Below, in pieces: positions 37,366-46,906 of a DNA stretch of 64,000 bases (its first letter is position 1; every line of letters starts with the position of its first letter). The stretch lies in contig NZ_FOJT01000002.1 of NCBI RefSeq assembly GCF_900111965.1, positions 372,001 through 436,000 on the forward strand, written 5' to 3'. A program made the translations under genes and the position numbers. The notes below the pieces were generated by a model, which saw only the letters and a list, made by a program, of their open reading frames with translations, was not told the origin of the DNA and ran no database searches. The DNA is from Flavobacterium swingsii. Lineage in GTDB: Bacteria; Bacteroidota; Bacteroidia; Flavobacteriales; Flavobacteriaceae.

Positions 37366-37863
37366 ATGATATCAATAACATTAGGAGGGAACGCTATAAA
37401 TACATCAGGAAGTTTACCACAAGTAGGTACAAATGCCCCAGATTTTAAACTTGTAAAAAGTGATTTATCGGTAGTTTCATTAGCTGATTATAAAGGAAGT
37501 AGAGTAGTGCTAAACATTTTTCCAAGTATCGATACTGGAACTTGTGCAACATCAGTAAGAACTTTTAATGCTAAAGCGAGCACATTAGATAACACAAAAG
37601 TATTATGTATTTCTCGCGATTTGCCTTTTGCTCAAAAACGTTTTTGTGGTGCTGAAGGATTAGAAAATGTCGAAAATTTATCAGATTTTAAAGACGGAAG
37701 CTTCGGTAAAAATTATGGTCTTGAAATTACAGATTCTGTTCTTGCTGGTTTGCACTCTAGAGTTGTAATCGTTCTCGACGAAAATGGCGTTATAAAATAT
37801 AGCGAGCAAGTTCCAGAAATTGTAGATGAACCAAATTACGAAAACGCTTTAGCGGTATTATAA
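37366..37863 (+). CDS. tpx: Thiol peroxidase
   Basis: 165 residues, atypical 2-Cys peroxiredoxin of the Tpx class that uses thioredoxin. Peroxidatic C60 in PSIDTGTCATSVR and resolving C94 in KRFCGAEG; DLPFAQKRFC is diagnostic of Tpx. Full length, cytoplasmic. Directly followed, one base apart, by dgkA. Confidence 0.96.
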   Translation: MISITLGGNAINTSGSLPQVGTNAPDFKLVKSDLSVVSLADYKGSRVVLNIFPSIDTGTCATSVRTFNAKASTLDNTKVLCISRDLPFAQKRFCGAEGLENVENLSDFKDGSFGKNYGLEITDSVLAGLHSRVVIVLDENGVIKYSEQVPEIVDEPNYENALAVL

Positions 37864-37864
37864 T

Positions 37865-38245
37865 ATGAGTGTGAAATTTGAGAAAGACAATACTTTTGTA
37901 ACAGGTCGTTTTAAAAGCATGGGATTTGCGCTAAAAGGTGCAATCAAGCTAATTACCACAGAACACAGTGTTATGGTGCAATCATCTATCGCTGTAATAC
38001 TAATTATAGCTGGTTTTTATTTTCAAATTTCCAGAACCGATTGGATGTTTCAAATACTAGCTTTCGGACTAGTTTTAGGTATTGAAGGACTAAATACTGC
38101 TGTCGAAAAAGTGGCTGATTTTGTTCATCCAGATTATCACGAACGTATTGGTTTTATAAAAGATATTGCGGCAGGAGCTGTTTTCTTTGCAGCTATGACT
38201 GCAATTGCAATAGGTTTAATGATTTATTTACCAATATTTTTATAA
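37865..38245 (+). CDS. dgkA: Diacylglycerol kinase family protein
   Basis: 126 residues, small integral membrane protein with three helices. DgkA signature EGLNTAVEKVADF present, plus the E-Glu ATP/Mg residues TTEHSV. Phosphorylates diacylglycerol or undecaprenol at the inner membrane. Between tpx and ftsK in a tightly packed run (gaps of 1 and 25 bases). Confidence 0.93.
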   Translation: MSVKFEKDNTFVTGRFKSMGFALKGAIKLITTEHSVMVQSSIAVILIIAGFYFQISRTDWMFQILAFGLVLGIEGLNTAVEKVADFVHPDYHERIGFIKDIAAGAVFFAAMTAIAIGLMIYLPIFL

Positions 38246-38270
38246 AAACTAAAAGACTGTAAACCTACTA

Positions 38271-40733
38271 ATGGCAAAAGCTAAAAAAGAAATAAACCCA
38301 ACAGAACCCGAAGAAACGAATTTGTTAAGTCGTTTTAGTGTATCTCGCCAACAAAAAATTACCATCGGTGTTTTATTGGTGTTATTTGCAGTTGCTCTTG
38401 GGTTATCATTTATATCCTATTTTGTAAACGGAAAATACGACCAAAGCGAATTGGGTAATTTTACTTCAAGAAATCCTAATATTCAAAACTGGTTAGGAAA
38501 ATTTGGCGCTTTTGTGTCAGATTTCTTCATATACAAAGGTTTTGGAGTAGCATCGTTTTTATTTATTAGATTATTATTCTTAACAGGTGCCTATTTAGTT
38601 TTAGACTTAGCAATAGGGAAATTAAAAAAAACTTGGTTTTGGGATATTTTCGTTATCATAATTTTATCGATTCTTTTTGGATTTTTCGGTAATTATTTGC
38701 CAGAATTAGGTGGCGTAATAGGTTATGAGATGAATTTATTTTCGCAAGATTACATAGGAAAATCAGGAACTTTATTGGCTTTAATTTTTGGAATAGTTAT
38801 TTATTTAATCTTTAAAATAAAAGTTTCACCAGACAAGATTAAAGGCTTTTTCGAGAAAACTAAAAATGATATTGCAGAAGAATTAAAACCAATAAACAAT
38901 ACAACTTCTACTTATAATTTAGAAGAATTTGCAACTGATGAAGAAGCTGAAATTCCTGCAAAAAAGTTCGATTTCCAATCTGATGAAGAAGATTTGGGAG
39001 AAATCACTTTGAAACCAGTTTCTCAATTCGAAATTAATAAAGAAAGTCTGAAACCTACAATTTCTAATGCTTCCGAATTAATATTAGAACCAACTATAAA
39101 AGAAGAAATTCTAATAGATAATAATCACAAACCACATGAAAATGAGTTTGTTATCGAAAAAGTTGAAGAAGAAGATATTGTAGAAGAAAATTTAGCCTCG
39201 CGATTGGTTGCCGATTTTGGAGAATTTGACCCAACATTAGATTTGTCAAATTTCAAATTCCCAGGAATCGATTTGTTAAAAGATTATTCATCTGGCGGAA
39301 TCACCATCAACCAAGAAGAATTAGAAGAAAATAAAAACAAAATTGTAGAAACTTTACGCAACTACAAAATTGAAATTGCACAAATAAAAGCAACCGTTGG
39401 TCCATCGGTTACGTTATACGAAATTGTACCAGAAGCGGGAATCCGTATTTCAAAAATAAAAAGTTTAGAAGACGATATTGCCCTATCACTTTCGGCATTA
39501 GGGATTCGTATTATTGCACCAATTCCAGGAAAAGGAACCATTGGTATCGAAGTTCCGAACAAAAATCCAAGTATGGTTTCTATGAAATCGGTAATTGGTT
39601 CAGCTAAATTTCAAGAAGCCGAAATGGAATTACCAATCGCATTAGGAAAAACAATTTCTAACGAAACTTTTGTTGTCGATTTAGCAAAAATGCCCCATTT
39701 ATTGATGGCTGGAGCAACAGGACAAGGAAAATCGGTAGGATTAAATGCGGTTTTAACTTCATTATTATACAAAAAACATCCAGCGGAAGTTAAGTTTGTT
39801 TTGGTCGACCCGAAGAAAGTCGAGCTAACACTTTTTAATAAAATCGAGCGTCATTATTTAGCAAAATTACCAGATACTGATGAAGCCATTATTACCGATA
39901 ATGCAAAAGTTGTTGCAACTTTAAATTCACTTTGTGTAGAAATGGACAACCGTTACTCTTTACTAAAAGACGCAATGGTTCGAAATATTAAAGAATATAA
40001 TGACAAGTTCAAACAACGAAAACTGAACCCAGAAGCGGGACATCGTTTTCTACCTTATATAGTATTGGTTGTCGATGAGTTTGCCGATTTGATTATGACA
40101 GCAGGAAAAGAAGTAGAATTACCAATAGCTCGTTTGGCTCAGTTAGCTCGTGCCATCGGAATTCACTTAATAATTGCAACGCAAAGACCATCGGTAAATG
40201 TAATTACAGGTATGATTAAAGCCAATTTTCCTGCAAGAATCGCGTTTAGGGTGACTTCTAAAATTGATTCAAGAACCATCTTAGATTCAGGAGGAGCAGA
40301 CCAATTAATAGGTCGTGGTGATATGTTATTTAGTAACGGAAACGATTTGGTTCGTGTGCAATGTGCCTTTGTAGATACGCCAGAAGTGGAAAAAATCACC
40401 GAATTTATAGGTTCTCAGAAGGCTTATGCAACAGCGTATTTGCTTCCAGAATTTGTGGGGGAAGATAATGGCATACAACTTGATATGGACATATCCGAAA
40501 GAGATTCTTTGTTTAGAGATGCTGCCGAAGTAATTGTAACAGCACAACAAGGATCTGCTTCTTTAATTCAGCGAAAGCTAAAATTAGGGTACAATCGCGC
40601 AGGAAGATTAATAGATCAGTTGGAAGCTGCAGGAATCGTTGGACCATTTGAAGGAAGTAAAGCACGTGGTGTAAATATTCCGGATTTGGTCGCTTTAGAA
40701 CAATTCTTTAATAATGAAAAAAATAATAACTAA
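38271..40733 (+). CDS. ftsK: DNA translocase FtsK/SpoIIIE
   Basis: 820 residues. Four N-terminal transmembrane helices (about 25-190), an acidic linker (about 195-330), then the alpha-beta motor (Walker A GATGQGKS at about 481-488, Walker B IVLVVDEFADL) and the C-terminal winged-helix gamma domain (DRS...RKLKLGYNRAGRLIDQLE) that reads the KOPS polar sequences and activates XerCD at dif. Shorter than E. coli FtsK because the linker is short, normal for Bacteroidota. Pumps chromosome ends at division. Confidence 0.96.
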   Translation: MAKAKKEINPTEPEETNLLSRFSVSRQQKITIGVLLVLFAVALGLSFISYFVNGKYDQSELGNFTSRNPNIQNWLGKFGAFVSDFFIYKGFGVASFLFIRLLFLTGAYLVLDLAIGKLKKTWFWDIFVIIILSILFGFFGNYLPELGGVIGYEMNLFSQDYIGKSGTLLALIFGIVIYLIFKIKVSPDKIKGFFEKTKNDIAEELKPINNTTSTYNLEEFATDEEAEIPAKKFDFQSDEEDLGEITLKPVSQFEINKESLKPTISNASELILEPTIKEEILIDNNHKPHENEFVIEKVEEEDIVEENLASRLVADFGEFDPTLDLSNFKFPGIDLLKDYSSGGITINQEELEENKNKIVETLRNYKIEIAQIKATVGPSVTLYEIVPEAGIRISKIKSLEDDIALSLSALGIRIIAPIPGKGTIGIEVPNKNPSMVSMKSVIGSAKFQEAEMELPIALGKTISNETFVVDLAKMPHLLMAGATGQGKSVGLNAVLTSLLYKKHPAEVKFVLVDPKKVELTLFNKIERHYLAKLPDTDEAIITDNAKVVATLNSLCVEMDNRYSLLKDAMVRNIKEYNDKFKQRKLNPEAGHRFLPYIVLVVDEFADLIMTAGKEVELPIARLAQLARAIGIHLIIATQRPSVNVITGMIKANFPARIAFRVTSKIDSRTILDSGGADQLIGRGDMLFSNGNDLVRVQCAFVDTPEVEKITEFIGSQKAYATAYLLPEFVGEDNGIQLDMDISERDSLFRDAAEVIVTAQQGSASLIQRKLKLGYNRAGRLIDQLEAAGIVGPFEGSKARGVNIPDLVALEQFFNNEKNNN

Positions 40734-40734
40734 T

Positions 40735-41376
40735 ATGAAGAGGATAATAGTTTTAATGTTAATAATTTTTAGTTTTTCTGCACAAGCCCAAGACGCAGTA
40801 AAAGCAAAAGCATTGCTTGATAAAGTTTCGGCAAAAGTAAAAAGTTATAAAAATATTCAAATAGATTTTAAGTATTCATTACAAAATCTAAAGGAAAACG
40901 TAAATCAGGAAAGTAAAGGAAACGTAACTTTAAGCGGAAATCAATATGTGTTGAATTTTATGGGTGTTACAAAACTTTGCGATGGGAAAAAATTATATTC
41001 GATAGTTCCTGAAGACGAAGAAATATCTATTTCAAACATTGGCGGAAGTGCAGATGATAACGATACACCAGCAAAAATGCTTACTTTTTTTAGCAAAGGT
41101 TTCAAATATGCTTGGGATATTTCGCAAAACGTGAAAGGCAAAAAAATTCAGTATGTAAAATTAACTCCAATAAGTTCTAAAGACGAACGTAAACAAATTT
41201 TGGTTGGAGTAGATATGGCAACAAATCAGATATACAATACCATATCAGTTGCTAAAAATGGTACAAAAATCACTTTGACTGTTAATTCTTTCAAAACCAA
41301 CCAAGCATTACCAAAAAATCAGTTTACTTTTGTGCAAAGCAAATATCCTAAGTATTACATTAATAAATTGGACTAA
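40735..41376 (+). CDS. lolA: LolA-like outer membrane lipoprotein carrier
   Basis: 213 residues from the ATG at 40735, which gives a textbook signal peptide (KRIIVLMLIIFSFSAQAQ); an alternative ATG at 40714 would overlap the ftsK end. LolA/LolB beta-barrel fold: KVKSYKNIQIDFKYSL, SKGNVTLSGNQYVL, and repeated Lys/Ser/Thr strands. Carries lipoproteins across the periplasm from LolCDE to the outer membrane. Next to the LptF/G permease, in the same run as ftsK. Confidence 0.9.
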   Translation: MKRIIVLMLIIFSFSAQAQDAVKAKALLDKVSAKVKSYKNIQIDFKYSLQNLKENVNQESKGNVTLSGNQYVLNFMGVTKLCDGKKLYSIVPEDEEISISNIGGSADDNDTPAKMLTFFSKGFKYAWDISQNVKGKKIQYVKLTPISSKDERKQILVGVDMATNQIYNTISVAKNGTKITLTVNSFKTNQALPKNQFTFVQSKYPKYYINKLD

Positions 41377-41381
41377 ACTGA

Positions 41382-42821
41382 ATGAAAATTCTTGATAAAT
41401 ATCTTCTAAAAACGTACTTGACTTCATTCGTGTCTGTATTTGTGATTTTAATTTTTATATTTATCCTTCAAACTGTTTGGTTATTTATTTCGGAATTGGC
41501 TGGAAAAGACTTGGATATAATTTTAATTCTGAAATTTTTACTTTTCAAAATGCCAAGTTTGGTTCCTTTGGTATTACCGTTATCAATACTTTTATCGGCA
41601 ATAATGACTTTTGGGGATATGGCCGAAAATTATGAATTTGCAGCTATGAAATCGGCAGGAATTTCTTTTCAAAGAACAATGAAAGGATTAACGGTTTTTA
41701 TACTTTTATTAAGTGTAGGTGCATTTTTTTTTGCAAACAATGTCATTCCGTATGCCGAATTTAAGTTTACCAATTTTAGAAAAAATATAGCCCAAGTAAA
41801 ACCAGCCATGGCAATTGCTGAAGGTCAGTTTAGTACAATTGGAAATATAAATATAAAGGTTGATAAAAAAACTGGTGAAAACGGCGAATTCCTAGAAGGA
41901 GTAACCATGCATAAAAAATCTGATCTTGGCGAAGGTGCAAAAACGGTTATAAAATCTAAAAGTGGACAATTAATAAGTAGTGAAGAATCTAATTTATTAC
42001 AATTAGTATTGTTAGATGGTTATTATTATGAAGACATTACACCCAAAAATTATCAAGATCGTCAAAAAATGCCTTTTGCAAAAGTAAATTTCAAAAAATA
42101 CAATATCAATATCGATTTGTCTAAATTGAATAAAGTAGAAGGAAGTGAAGAAAATATCACGAATTCATGCTATATGTTGAATTTGTCGGAACTTAGATAT
42201 GCTGTCGATTCATTAAGCACAAGTTACAATAAAGAAATTGTATCTGTTGCTGATAATGTGTATCAGAGAGTTGGTATAAACACAAATTTACAAGCGGATT
42301 CTATAAGTCCTAAGAAGCCGAAAACAATAGGATTACTTACATTTTTATCTAAAGCTGAGAAATCAAAAATTTTAGAAATAGCTGTAAGTGATGCATTAAG
42401 TTCTAAACAAAATTTTGATATTAATGATATTTCATTACAGTATAGAAAAAAGGATATAAATAGTTTTTGGTTATCTATTTACGAAAAGTTTGTAATTTCT
42501 TTTGCGTGTATTCTAATGTTTTTTATAGGTGCACCGCTGGGATCTATCATTAGAAAGGGAGGGTTGGGATTACCAATAGTTTTTGCCATGTTAATATTTA
42601 TAACTTTTCACTTTCTAAATACATTTGGTAAAAAAGTAGCGCAAGAATCAGGAATGACACCATTTTTTGGTGCTTGGATTTCGTTTTTTATATTAGTACC
42701 ATTAGCAATTTTTCTAACACGAAAAGCAATAAATGATAATGGAGGTATAAGCTTCGATGGAATTACAGAGCCAATAAAAAACATATTTATCAAACTCACA
42801 CAACGCAACAAACTACAATAA
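41382..42821 (+). CDS. LptF/LptG family permease (YjgP/YjgQ)
   Basis: 479 residues, inner-membrane subunit of the LptB2FG ABC transporter that extracts LPS. Opening KILDKYLLKTYLTSF is typical; three helices at each end flank a large periplasmic beta-jellyroll (about 140-320), and the coupling-helix motif YEFAAMKSAGISFQR is present. The partner LptF/G and LptB are not in the window. It pairs functionally with LptD at 6388. Confidence 0.92.
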   Translation: MKILDKYLLKTYLTSFVSVFVILIFIFILQTVWLFISELAGKDLDIILILKFLLFKMPSLVPLVLPLSILLSAIMTFGDMAENYEFAAMKSAGISFQRTMKGLTVFILLLSVGAFFFANNVIPYAEFKFTNFRKNIAQVKPAMAIAEGQFSTIGNINIKVDKKTGENGEFLEGVTMHKKSDLGEGAKTVIKSKSGQLISSEESNLLQLVLLDGYYYEDITPKNYQDRQKMPFAKVNFKKYNINIDLSKLNKVEGSEENITNSCYMLNLSELRYAVDSLSTSYNKEIVSVADNVYQRVGINTNLQADSISPKKPKTIGLLTFLSKAEKSKILEIAVSDALSSKQNFDINDISLQYRKKDINSFWLSIYEKFVISFACILMFFIGAPLGSIIRKGGLGLPIVFAMLIFITFHFLNTFGKKVAQESGMTPFFGAWISFFILVPLAIFLTRKAINDNGGISFDGITEPIKNIFIKLTQRNKLQ

Positions 42822-42824
42822 AAA

Positions 42825-43958
42825 ATGACTACAAATAAGATTATACTAAATACGATTGAAGAAGCAATAGAAGACATTCGCCAAGGCAAGGTTATTATAG
42901 TTGTCGATGATGAAGACCGAGAAAATGAAGGAGATTTTCTAGCTGCTGCCGAAAAAGTAACACCAGAAATGATTAATTTTATGGCAACCCATGGGCGAGG
43001 ATTAATTTGCGCACCACTTACAGAAAGCCGTTGCAAAGAATTAGAGTTAAGAGCTATGGTTTCTAACAATACCGACCACATGGAAACGGCATTTACCGTT
43101 TCTGTCGATTTGAAAGGAAATGGAGTAACAACAGGAATATCAGCATCAGACAGGGCAAAAACGATATTGTCGTTAGTAGATTCAAGAACAAAACCACATG
43201 AATTAGCGCGTCCAGGACATATATTTCCTTTAGTAGCCAAACAAGGTGGTGTTTTACGAAGAACAGGTCATACCGAAGCCGCTATCGATTTTGCAAGATT
43301 AGCAGGTTTTAAATCGGCAGGAGTAATTGTCGAAATTATGAACGAAGACGGTTCAATGGCACGTTTATCAGAATTGTACAAAGTAGCTAAAAAATTTGAT
43401 TTAAAATTAGTTTCAATCGAAGATTTAGTCGCTTACAGAATGCAACATGATAGCTTGATTGTTAAAAAAGAAGATTTTGATATAGAAACTAGATTTGGGA
43501 GTTTTAGACTTCGAGCTTACGAGCAAACGACAAACAAACAAATACATATTGCCTTAACCAAAGGAACTTGGAATTTAGGGGATTCAGTAATTACTAGAAT
43601 TAATTCATCACAAGTAAATAATGATTTGTTGGGAACGTTAACAAACAATGCAGATAAGCAATTGGACGACATGTTTAAAGTGATTAATGAAGAAGGTAAA
43701 GGTGCAGTGATTTTTATCAACCAAGACATGCAATCGGTAAGTTTGTTAAATAGAATTCATGAACTTAAAGCGTTACAATCGAAAGGAGAGATGAAAGCAC
43801 CAAAAATTGTTATTGATAGTAAAGATTTTGGAATTGGAGCACAAATTTTACACGATATTGATATTTCTAAAATCAGATTGGTATCTAATACAGACCAAGG
43901 AAAACGTGTGGGCATGATAGGATACGGGCTTGAGATTGTTGAATATGTAAATTATTAG
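42825..43958 (+). CDS. ribB: 3,4-dihydroxy-2-butanone-4-phosphate synthase with degenerate GTP cyclohydrolase II domain
   Basis: 377 residues. The N-terminal RibB domain (about 5-205) is intact: DDEDRENEGDF (residues 28-38), THGRGLICAPL, RTGHTEAAIDF. It converts ribulose 5-phosphate to the four-carbon riboflavin precursor. The C-terminal RibA-like domain (about 212-377) aligns in order with GTP cyclohydrolase II but contains no cysteine at all, so the Zn-binding C-x10-C-x-C set is gone (ITRINSSQVNNDLLG stands there), and the GTP-binding arginine block is altered. I therefore call RibB only; a separate RibA is expected elsewhere. Confidence 0.9.
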   Translation: MTTNKIILNTIEEAIEDIRQGKVIIVVDDEDRENEGDFLAAAEKVTPEMINFMATHGRGLICAPLTESRCKELELRAMVSNNTDHMETAFTVSVDLKGNGVTTGISASDRAKTILSLVDSRTKPHELARPGHIFPLVAKQGGVLRRTGHTEAAIDFARLAGFKSAGVIVEIMNEDGSMARLSELYKVAKKFDLKLVSIEDLVAYRMQHDSLIVKKEDFDIETRFGSFRLRAYEQTTNKQIHIALTKGTWNLGDSVITRINSSQVNNDLLGTLTNNADKQLDDMFKVINEEGKGAVIFINQDMQSVSLLNRIHELKALQSKGEMKAPKIVIDSKDFGIGAQILHDIDISKIRLVSNTDQGKRVGMIGYGLEIVEYVNY

Positions 43959-44031
43959 AAACTATTTTCAAAGTTAATTTGAACGAAATGAATTAGTTAA
44001 AAAATAATTCTATTTTTTATTCAAAAAAGGT

Positions 44032-44061
44032 TTGCATAAACAAAAAAGCTTACTATATTTG
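44032..44061 (+). promoter_or_regulatory. tRNA-Ser promoter
   Basis: TTG at 44032-44034, exactly 19 bases, then TATATTTG at 44054-44061: a perfect match to the Bacteroidota -33/-7 consensus, 33 bases before the mature tRNA. Confidence 0.75.
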
Positions 44062-44094
44062 CAACCGCAATACAGTAATGGTTGCAGTATTATT

Positions 44095-44179
44095 GGAGAA
44101 ATGGCAGAGCGGTCGAATGCGGCAGTCTTGAAAACTGTTGACTGTAACAGGTCCGGGGGTTCGAATCCCTCTTTCTCCG
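44095..44179 (+). tRNA. tRNA-Ser (anticodon UGA)
   Basis: 85 bases. Acceptor stem GGAGAAA with TTTCTCC plus discriminator G; the D arm with GGCAGAGCGGTCGAATGC; anticodon stem GCAGTCT/AAACTG holding TGA; a long type-II variable arm GTTGACTGTAACAGGTCC; T-arm GGGGGTTCGAATCCCTC. The 3' CCA is not encoded. Reads UCN serine codons. Marks the left border of an accessory region. Confidence 0.97.
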
Positions 44180-44204
44180 CTGGTTTAGAACCACAAAGGA
44201 AATT

Positions 44205-44239
44205 AAAACCTCGAAAACAATATGTTTTCGAGGTTTTTT
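44205..44239 (+). terminator. tRNA-Ser terminator
   Basis: AAAACCTCGAAAACA, ATA loop, TGTTTTCGAGGTTTT and T-run, 25 bases after the tRNA. Confidence 0.92.
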
Positions 44240-44366
44240 GTTTTTAGACAATACCTTAAATGAGCTGTTTTTTCTGAATTTAATATGCTAAAAATCGGTA
44301 AATTATGTAAGGTTTTTTCGTACATTTATACTGAAGTTTGTAATTATTGAACTAATACCTATTTTT

Positions 44367-44954
44367 TTGAAACTATACATTAAATATATGGTAAGCAACC
44401 GCTGTAAAATTGTGGTTAAAGATGTGCTGAAAAAATTTGATTTGACTTTTAGTCTGGTTGATTTGGGTGAAGTTGAAATTATGGAAGATATCACCGAAGA
44501 AGAGAGAGAAAACTTGGCAGCAGCTCTTTTAGAAACCGGATTGGAGTTGATAGATGACAAAAAAGCAATTCTTATTGAGAAAATTAAAGGCATCATTATA
44601 AACATGGTGCACTACACAGAAGAAGACATCAAAATAAATTTTTCTGATTATTTAAATGAGAAATTAAATCACTCTTACACTTATAATTACATTGCCAACT
44701 TATTTTCAGATATTCAGGGTACTACAATTGAACACTTTATTATTTTTCAAAAAATAGAACGAGTTAAAGAATTAATGATTTATGGAGAACTTACCATTAC
44801 TGAAATTGCATATAAAATGAATTATAGCAGTGTGGCACATTTATCCGCTCAATTTAAAAAAGTTACAGGTTTTCCACCTTCTTATTTTAGACAACTAAAA
44901 GAAAAAAGAAGAAGCCCTATCGAAGAAGTTGGCAATTCAATTCTAAATAATTAG
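44367..44954 (+). CDS. AraC-family transcriptional regulator
   Basis: 195 residues. C-terminal double helix-turn-helix of the AraC type (about 95-185): IANLFSDIQGTTIEHFI and ELTITEIAYKMNYSSVAHLSAQFKK with FPPSYFRQLK. The N-terminal 75 residues have a ferredoxin-like beta/alpha pattern resembling HMA domains but with only a single Cys (SNRCK), so effector identity is open. Starts the accessory region right of tRNA-Ser and is followed at once by the kinase; probably the regulator of the downstream genes (inference). An imperfect TACATTTA promoter box lies upstream. Confidence 0.9.
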   Translation: MKLYIKYMVSNRCKIVVKDVLKKFDLTFSLVDLGEVEIMEDITEEERENLAAALLETGLELIDDKKAILIEKIKGIIINMVHYTEEDIKINFSDYLNEKLNHSYTYNYIANLFSDIQGTTIEHFIIFQKIERVKELMIYGELTITEIAYKMNYSSVAHLSAQFKKVTGFPPSYFRQLKEKRRSPIEEVGNSILNN

Positions 44955-44959
44955 TAGGC

Positions 44960-46903
44960 ATGGGCACTAAAAATAACAACGATAAAAAATTTCAAAGCTT
45001 TTTAGAATCGGTTCCTGATGCTATTGTTATTGTAAATAAAGAAGGTAATATACAATCTGTGAATGTCCAGACAGAAACCCTTTTCGGATACGATAGAAAT
45101 GAGATTATCGGAAAAAAAATTGAACATTTGATGCCATCACGTTTCAAAGAAGCACACCAAGGTCATAGAAATATTTTTTTTGATAAACCAAGAATTCGTA
45201 AAATGGGAGAAGGTATGGAACTTTTTGCCCAGCACAGAGATGGCACAGAATTTCCAGTAGAAATCAGTTTGAGTAAGTTGGATACCGATGAAGGTTTTTT
45301 GGTCTGCGCTTCCATTAGAGATGTTAGCAATCAGAAAAAGATTGAGAAAGAATTAATAGAAGCAAAAATAAAAGCAGAAAATGCGGTGAAATCCAAACAG
45401 CAATTTCTGTCTAATATGAGCCATGAAATTCGTACCCCAATGAACTCCATCATCGGATTTACGAAAGTAATTTTAAAGACTGATTTAACAGAAGAACAGC
45501 GTAAATATCTCACGGCGATTCAAATAAGCGGTGATACCTTAATTGTGCTTATCAATGATATTTTGGATTTAGCTAAAGTAGATGCTGGAAAAATGATTTT
45601 CGAGAACACCCCATTCAGATTGTCATTGTCCATTTCAACCATGCTACATTTATTTGAAATCAAGATGCAGGAAAAAAATTTGAAGCTGGAAGTTCAATAC
45701 GATGAAAATATCCCTGATGTTTTAGAAGGAGATGCTACTCGACTGCATCAAGTTATTATGAATTTAGTGAGTAATGCCATCAAATTTACAAACGAAGGAA
45801 ATATAACTGTCAGTGTTCGTAAATTATTTGAAGATCAAGAAAATGTGACTGTAGAATTTTTGATTGCTGATACCGGAATTGGTATTGAAAAAGAGGAATT
45901 GGATAATATTTTCGAGAATTTTCAACAGGCCCATATCCATACTTCAAGAAAATTTGGAGGTACAGGATTAGGTCTTGCCATTGTAAAAAAAATAGTAGAG
46001 ACTCAGGGCGGAAGTATTCAAGTACAAAGTGAAGTAGGGAAAGGATCCGTTTTTTCTTTTGTGTTGAATTTTAAAAAGACGAATCAAGAAGTAGTTTCCC
46101 AAGATGAAATTATTGAATTTGTTGATAATGACCTTAAGAATATTAAAGTACTTATCGTAGAAGATGTTGAATTTAACCAGCTTCTGGTGAAAACATTATT
46201 AGACGAATTTGAATTTGCTTCTGATATTGCTGCAAACGGTAAACTTGCTATAGAAAAATTGGAAAAGAATACATACGATATCATCCTCATGGATTTACAA
46301 ATGCCTGAAATGGACGGATTTCAAGCTGCGGATTATATCAGAAACATTTTAAAACTTAAAATTCCAATTATCGCCCTTACAGCAGATGTGACAACGGTTG
46401 ACATAAAGAAATGTAAAGCGGTTGGAATGGATGATTATATTTCAAAACCCATTGATGAACAAATTCTCTACAGTAAAATAGTGAGTTTAATTAAAAAAAG
46501 TAATGCAGTAAAAGGCGATAATGTAGTAGAAAAAATACAAAAGCAAGAGTCAGTATATATTAATTTTGATTTTTTAAATAAAATCACAAATTCCAATCCC
46601 AAATTAATTGATGAGCTGATGACTGTTTTTTTTAAACAAACACTAACATTAGTAAAAATAATAGAAGATAGTCTGATTAGTAAAGATTGGAAAAAATTAA
46701 AAGCAGCAGTGCACAAAATGGTTCCTTCTCTTGGAGTTATTGGTACTAATACTGATATGGAAAAAATTGCTAAAAGAATTCAGGACGAAGCACATACATT
46801 AGAATTTTCAGAAGAAATACAAAATTTAGCAAAGCAACTGACAGAAGTCTGCAAACAAATTTGTGTTAAGCTTGAATCTGAACTCAATATTAAAAAGAAT
46901 TAA
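44960..46903 (+). CDS. Hybrid sensor histidine kinase (PAS-HisKA-HATPase-REC-HPt)
   Basis: 647 residues, soluble (no transmembrane helix or signal). PAS (about 10-125), HisKA with phospho-His H155 (SNMSHEIRTP), HATPase with N-box N268, G1 DTGIGIEK, G2 FGGTGLGLA, REC domain with phospho-acceptor D445 (MDLQMPEMDG) and K496, and a C-terminal HPt with H585 (AAVHKMV). Cytoplasmic PAS means an internal signal such as O2, redox or a metabolite. H66 sits where FixL-type PAS carry the heme ligand, with M86 twenty residues on (see findings). Phosphorelay output would pass to the response regulator downstream or to an unseen regulator. Confidence 0.94.
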   Translation: MGTKNNNDKKFQSFLESVPDAIVIVNKEGNIQSVNVQTETLFGYDRNEIIGKKIEHLMPSRFKEAHQGHRNIFFDKPRIRKMGEGMELFAQHRDGTEFPVEISLSKLDTDEGFLVCASIRDVSNQKKIEKELIEAKIKAENAVKSKQQFLSNMSHEIRTPMNSIIGFTKVILKTDLTEEQRKYLTAIQISGDTLIVLINDILDLAKVDAGKMIFENTPFRLSLSISTMLHLFEIKMQEKNLKLEVQYDENIPDVLEGDATRLHQVIMNLVSNAIKFTNEGNITVSVRKLFEDQENVTVEFLIADTGIGIEKEELDNIFENFQQAHIHTSRKFGGTGLGLAIVKKIVETQGGSIQVQSEVGKGSVFSFVLNFKKTNQEVVSQDEIIEFVDNDLKNIKVLIVEDVEFNQLLVKTLLDEFEFASDIAANGKLAIEKLEKNTYDIILMDLQMPEMDGFQAADYIRNILKLKIPIIALTADVTTVDIKKCKAVGMDDYISKPIDEQILYSKIVSLIKKSNAVKGDNVVEKIQKQESVYINFDFLNKITNSNPKLIDELMTVFFKQTLTLVKIIEDSLISKDWKKLKAAVHKMVPSLGVIGTNTDMEKIAKRIQDEAHTLEFSEEIQNLAKQLTEVCKQICVKLESELNIKKN

Positions 46904-46906
46904 ACA

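Noticed and set aside
44032..44247. 71-codon plus-strand frame reading [11 protein letters not shown]
   Set aside because: Overlaps the tRNA-Ser; this peptide is a known false translation of tRNA-Ser genes.
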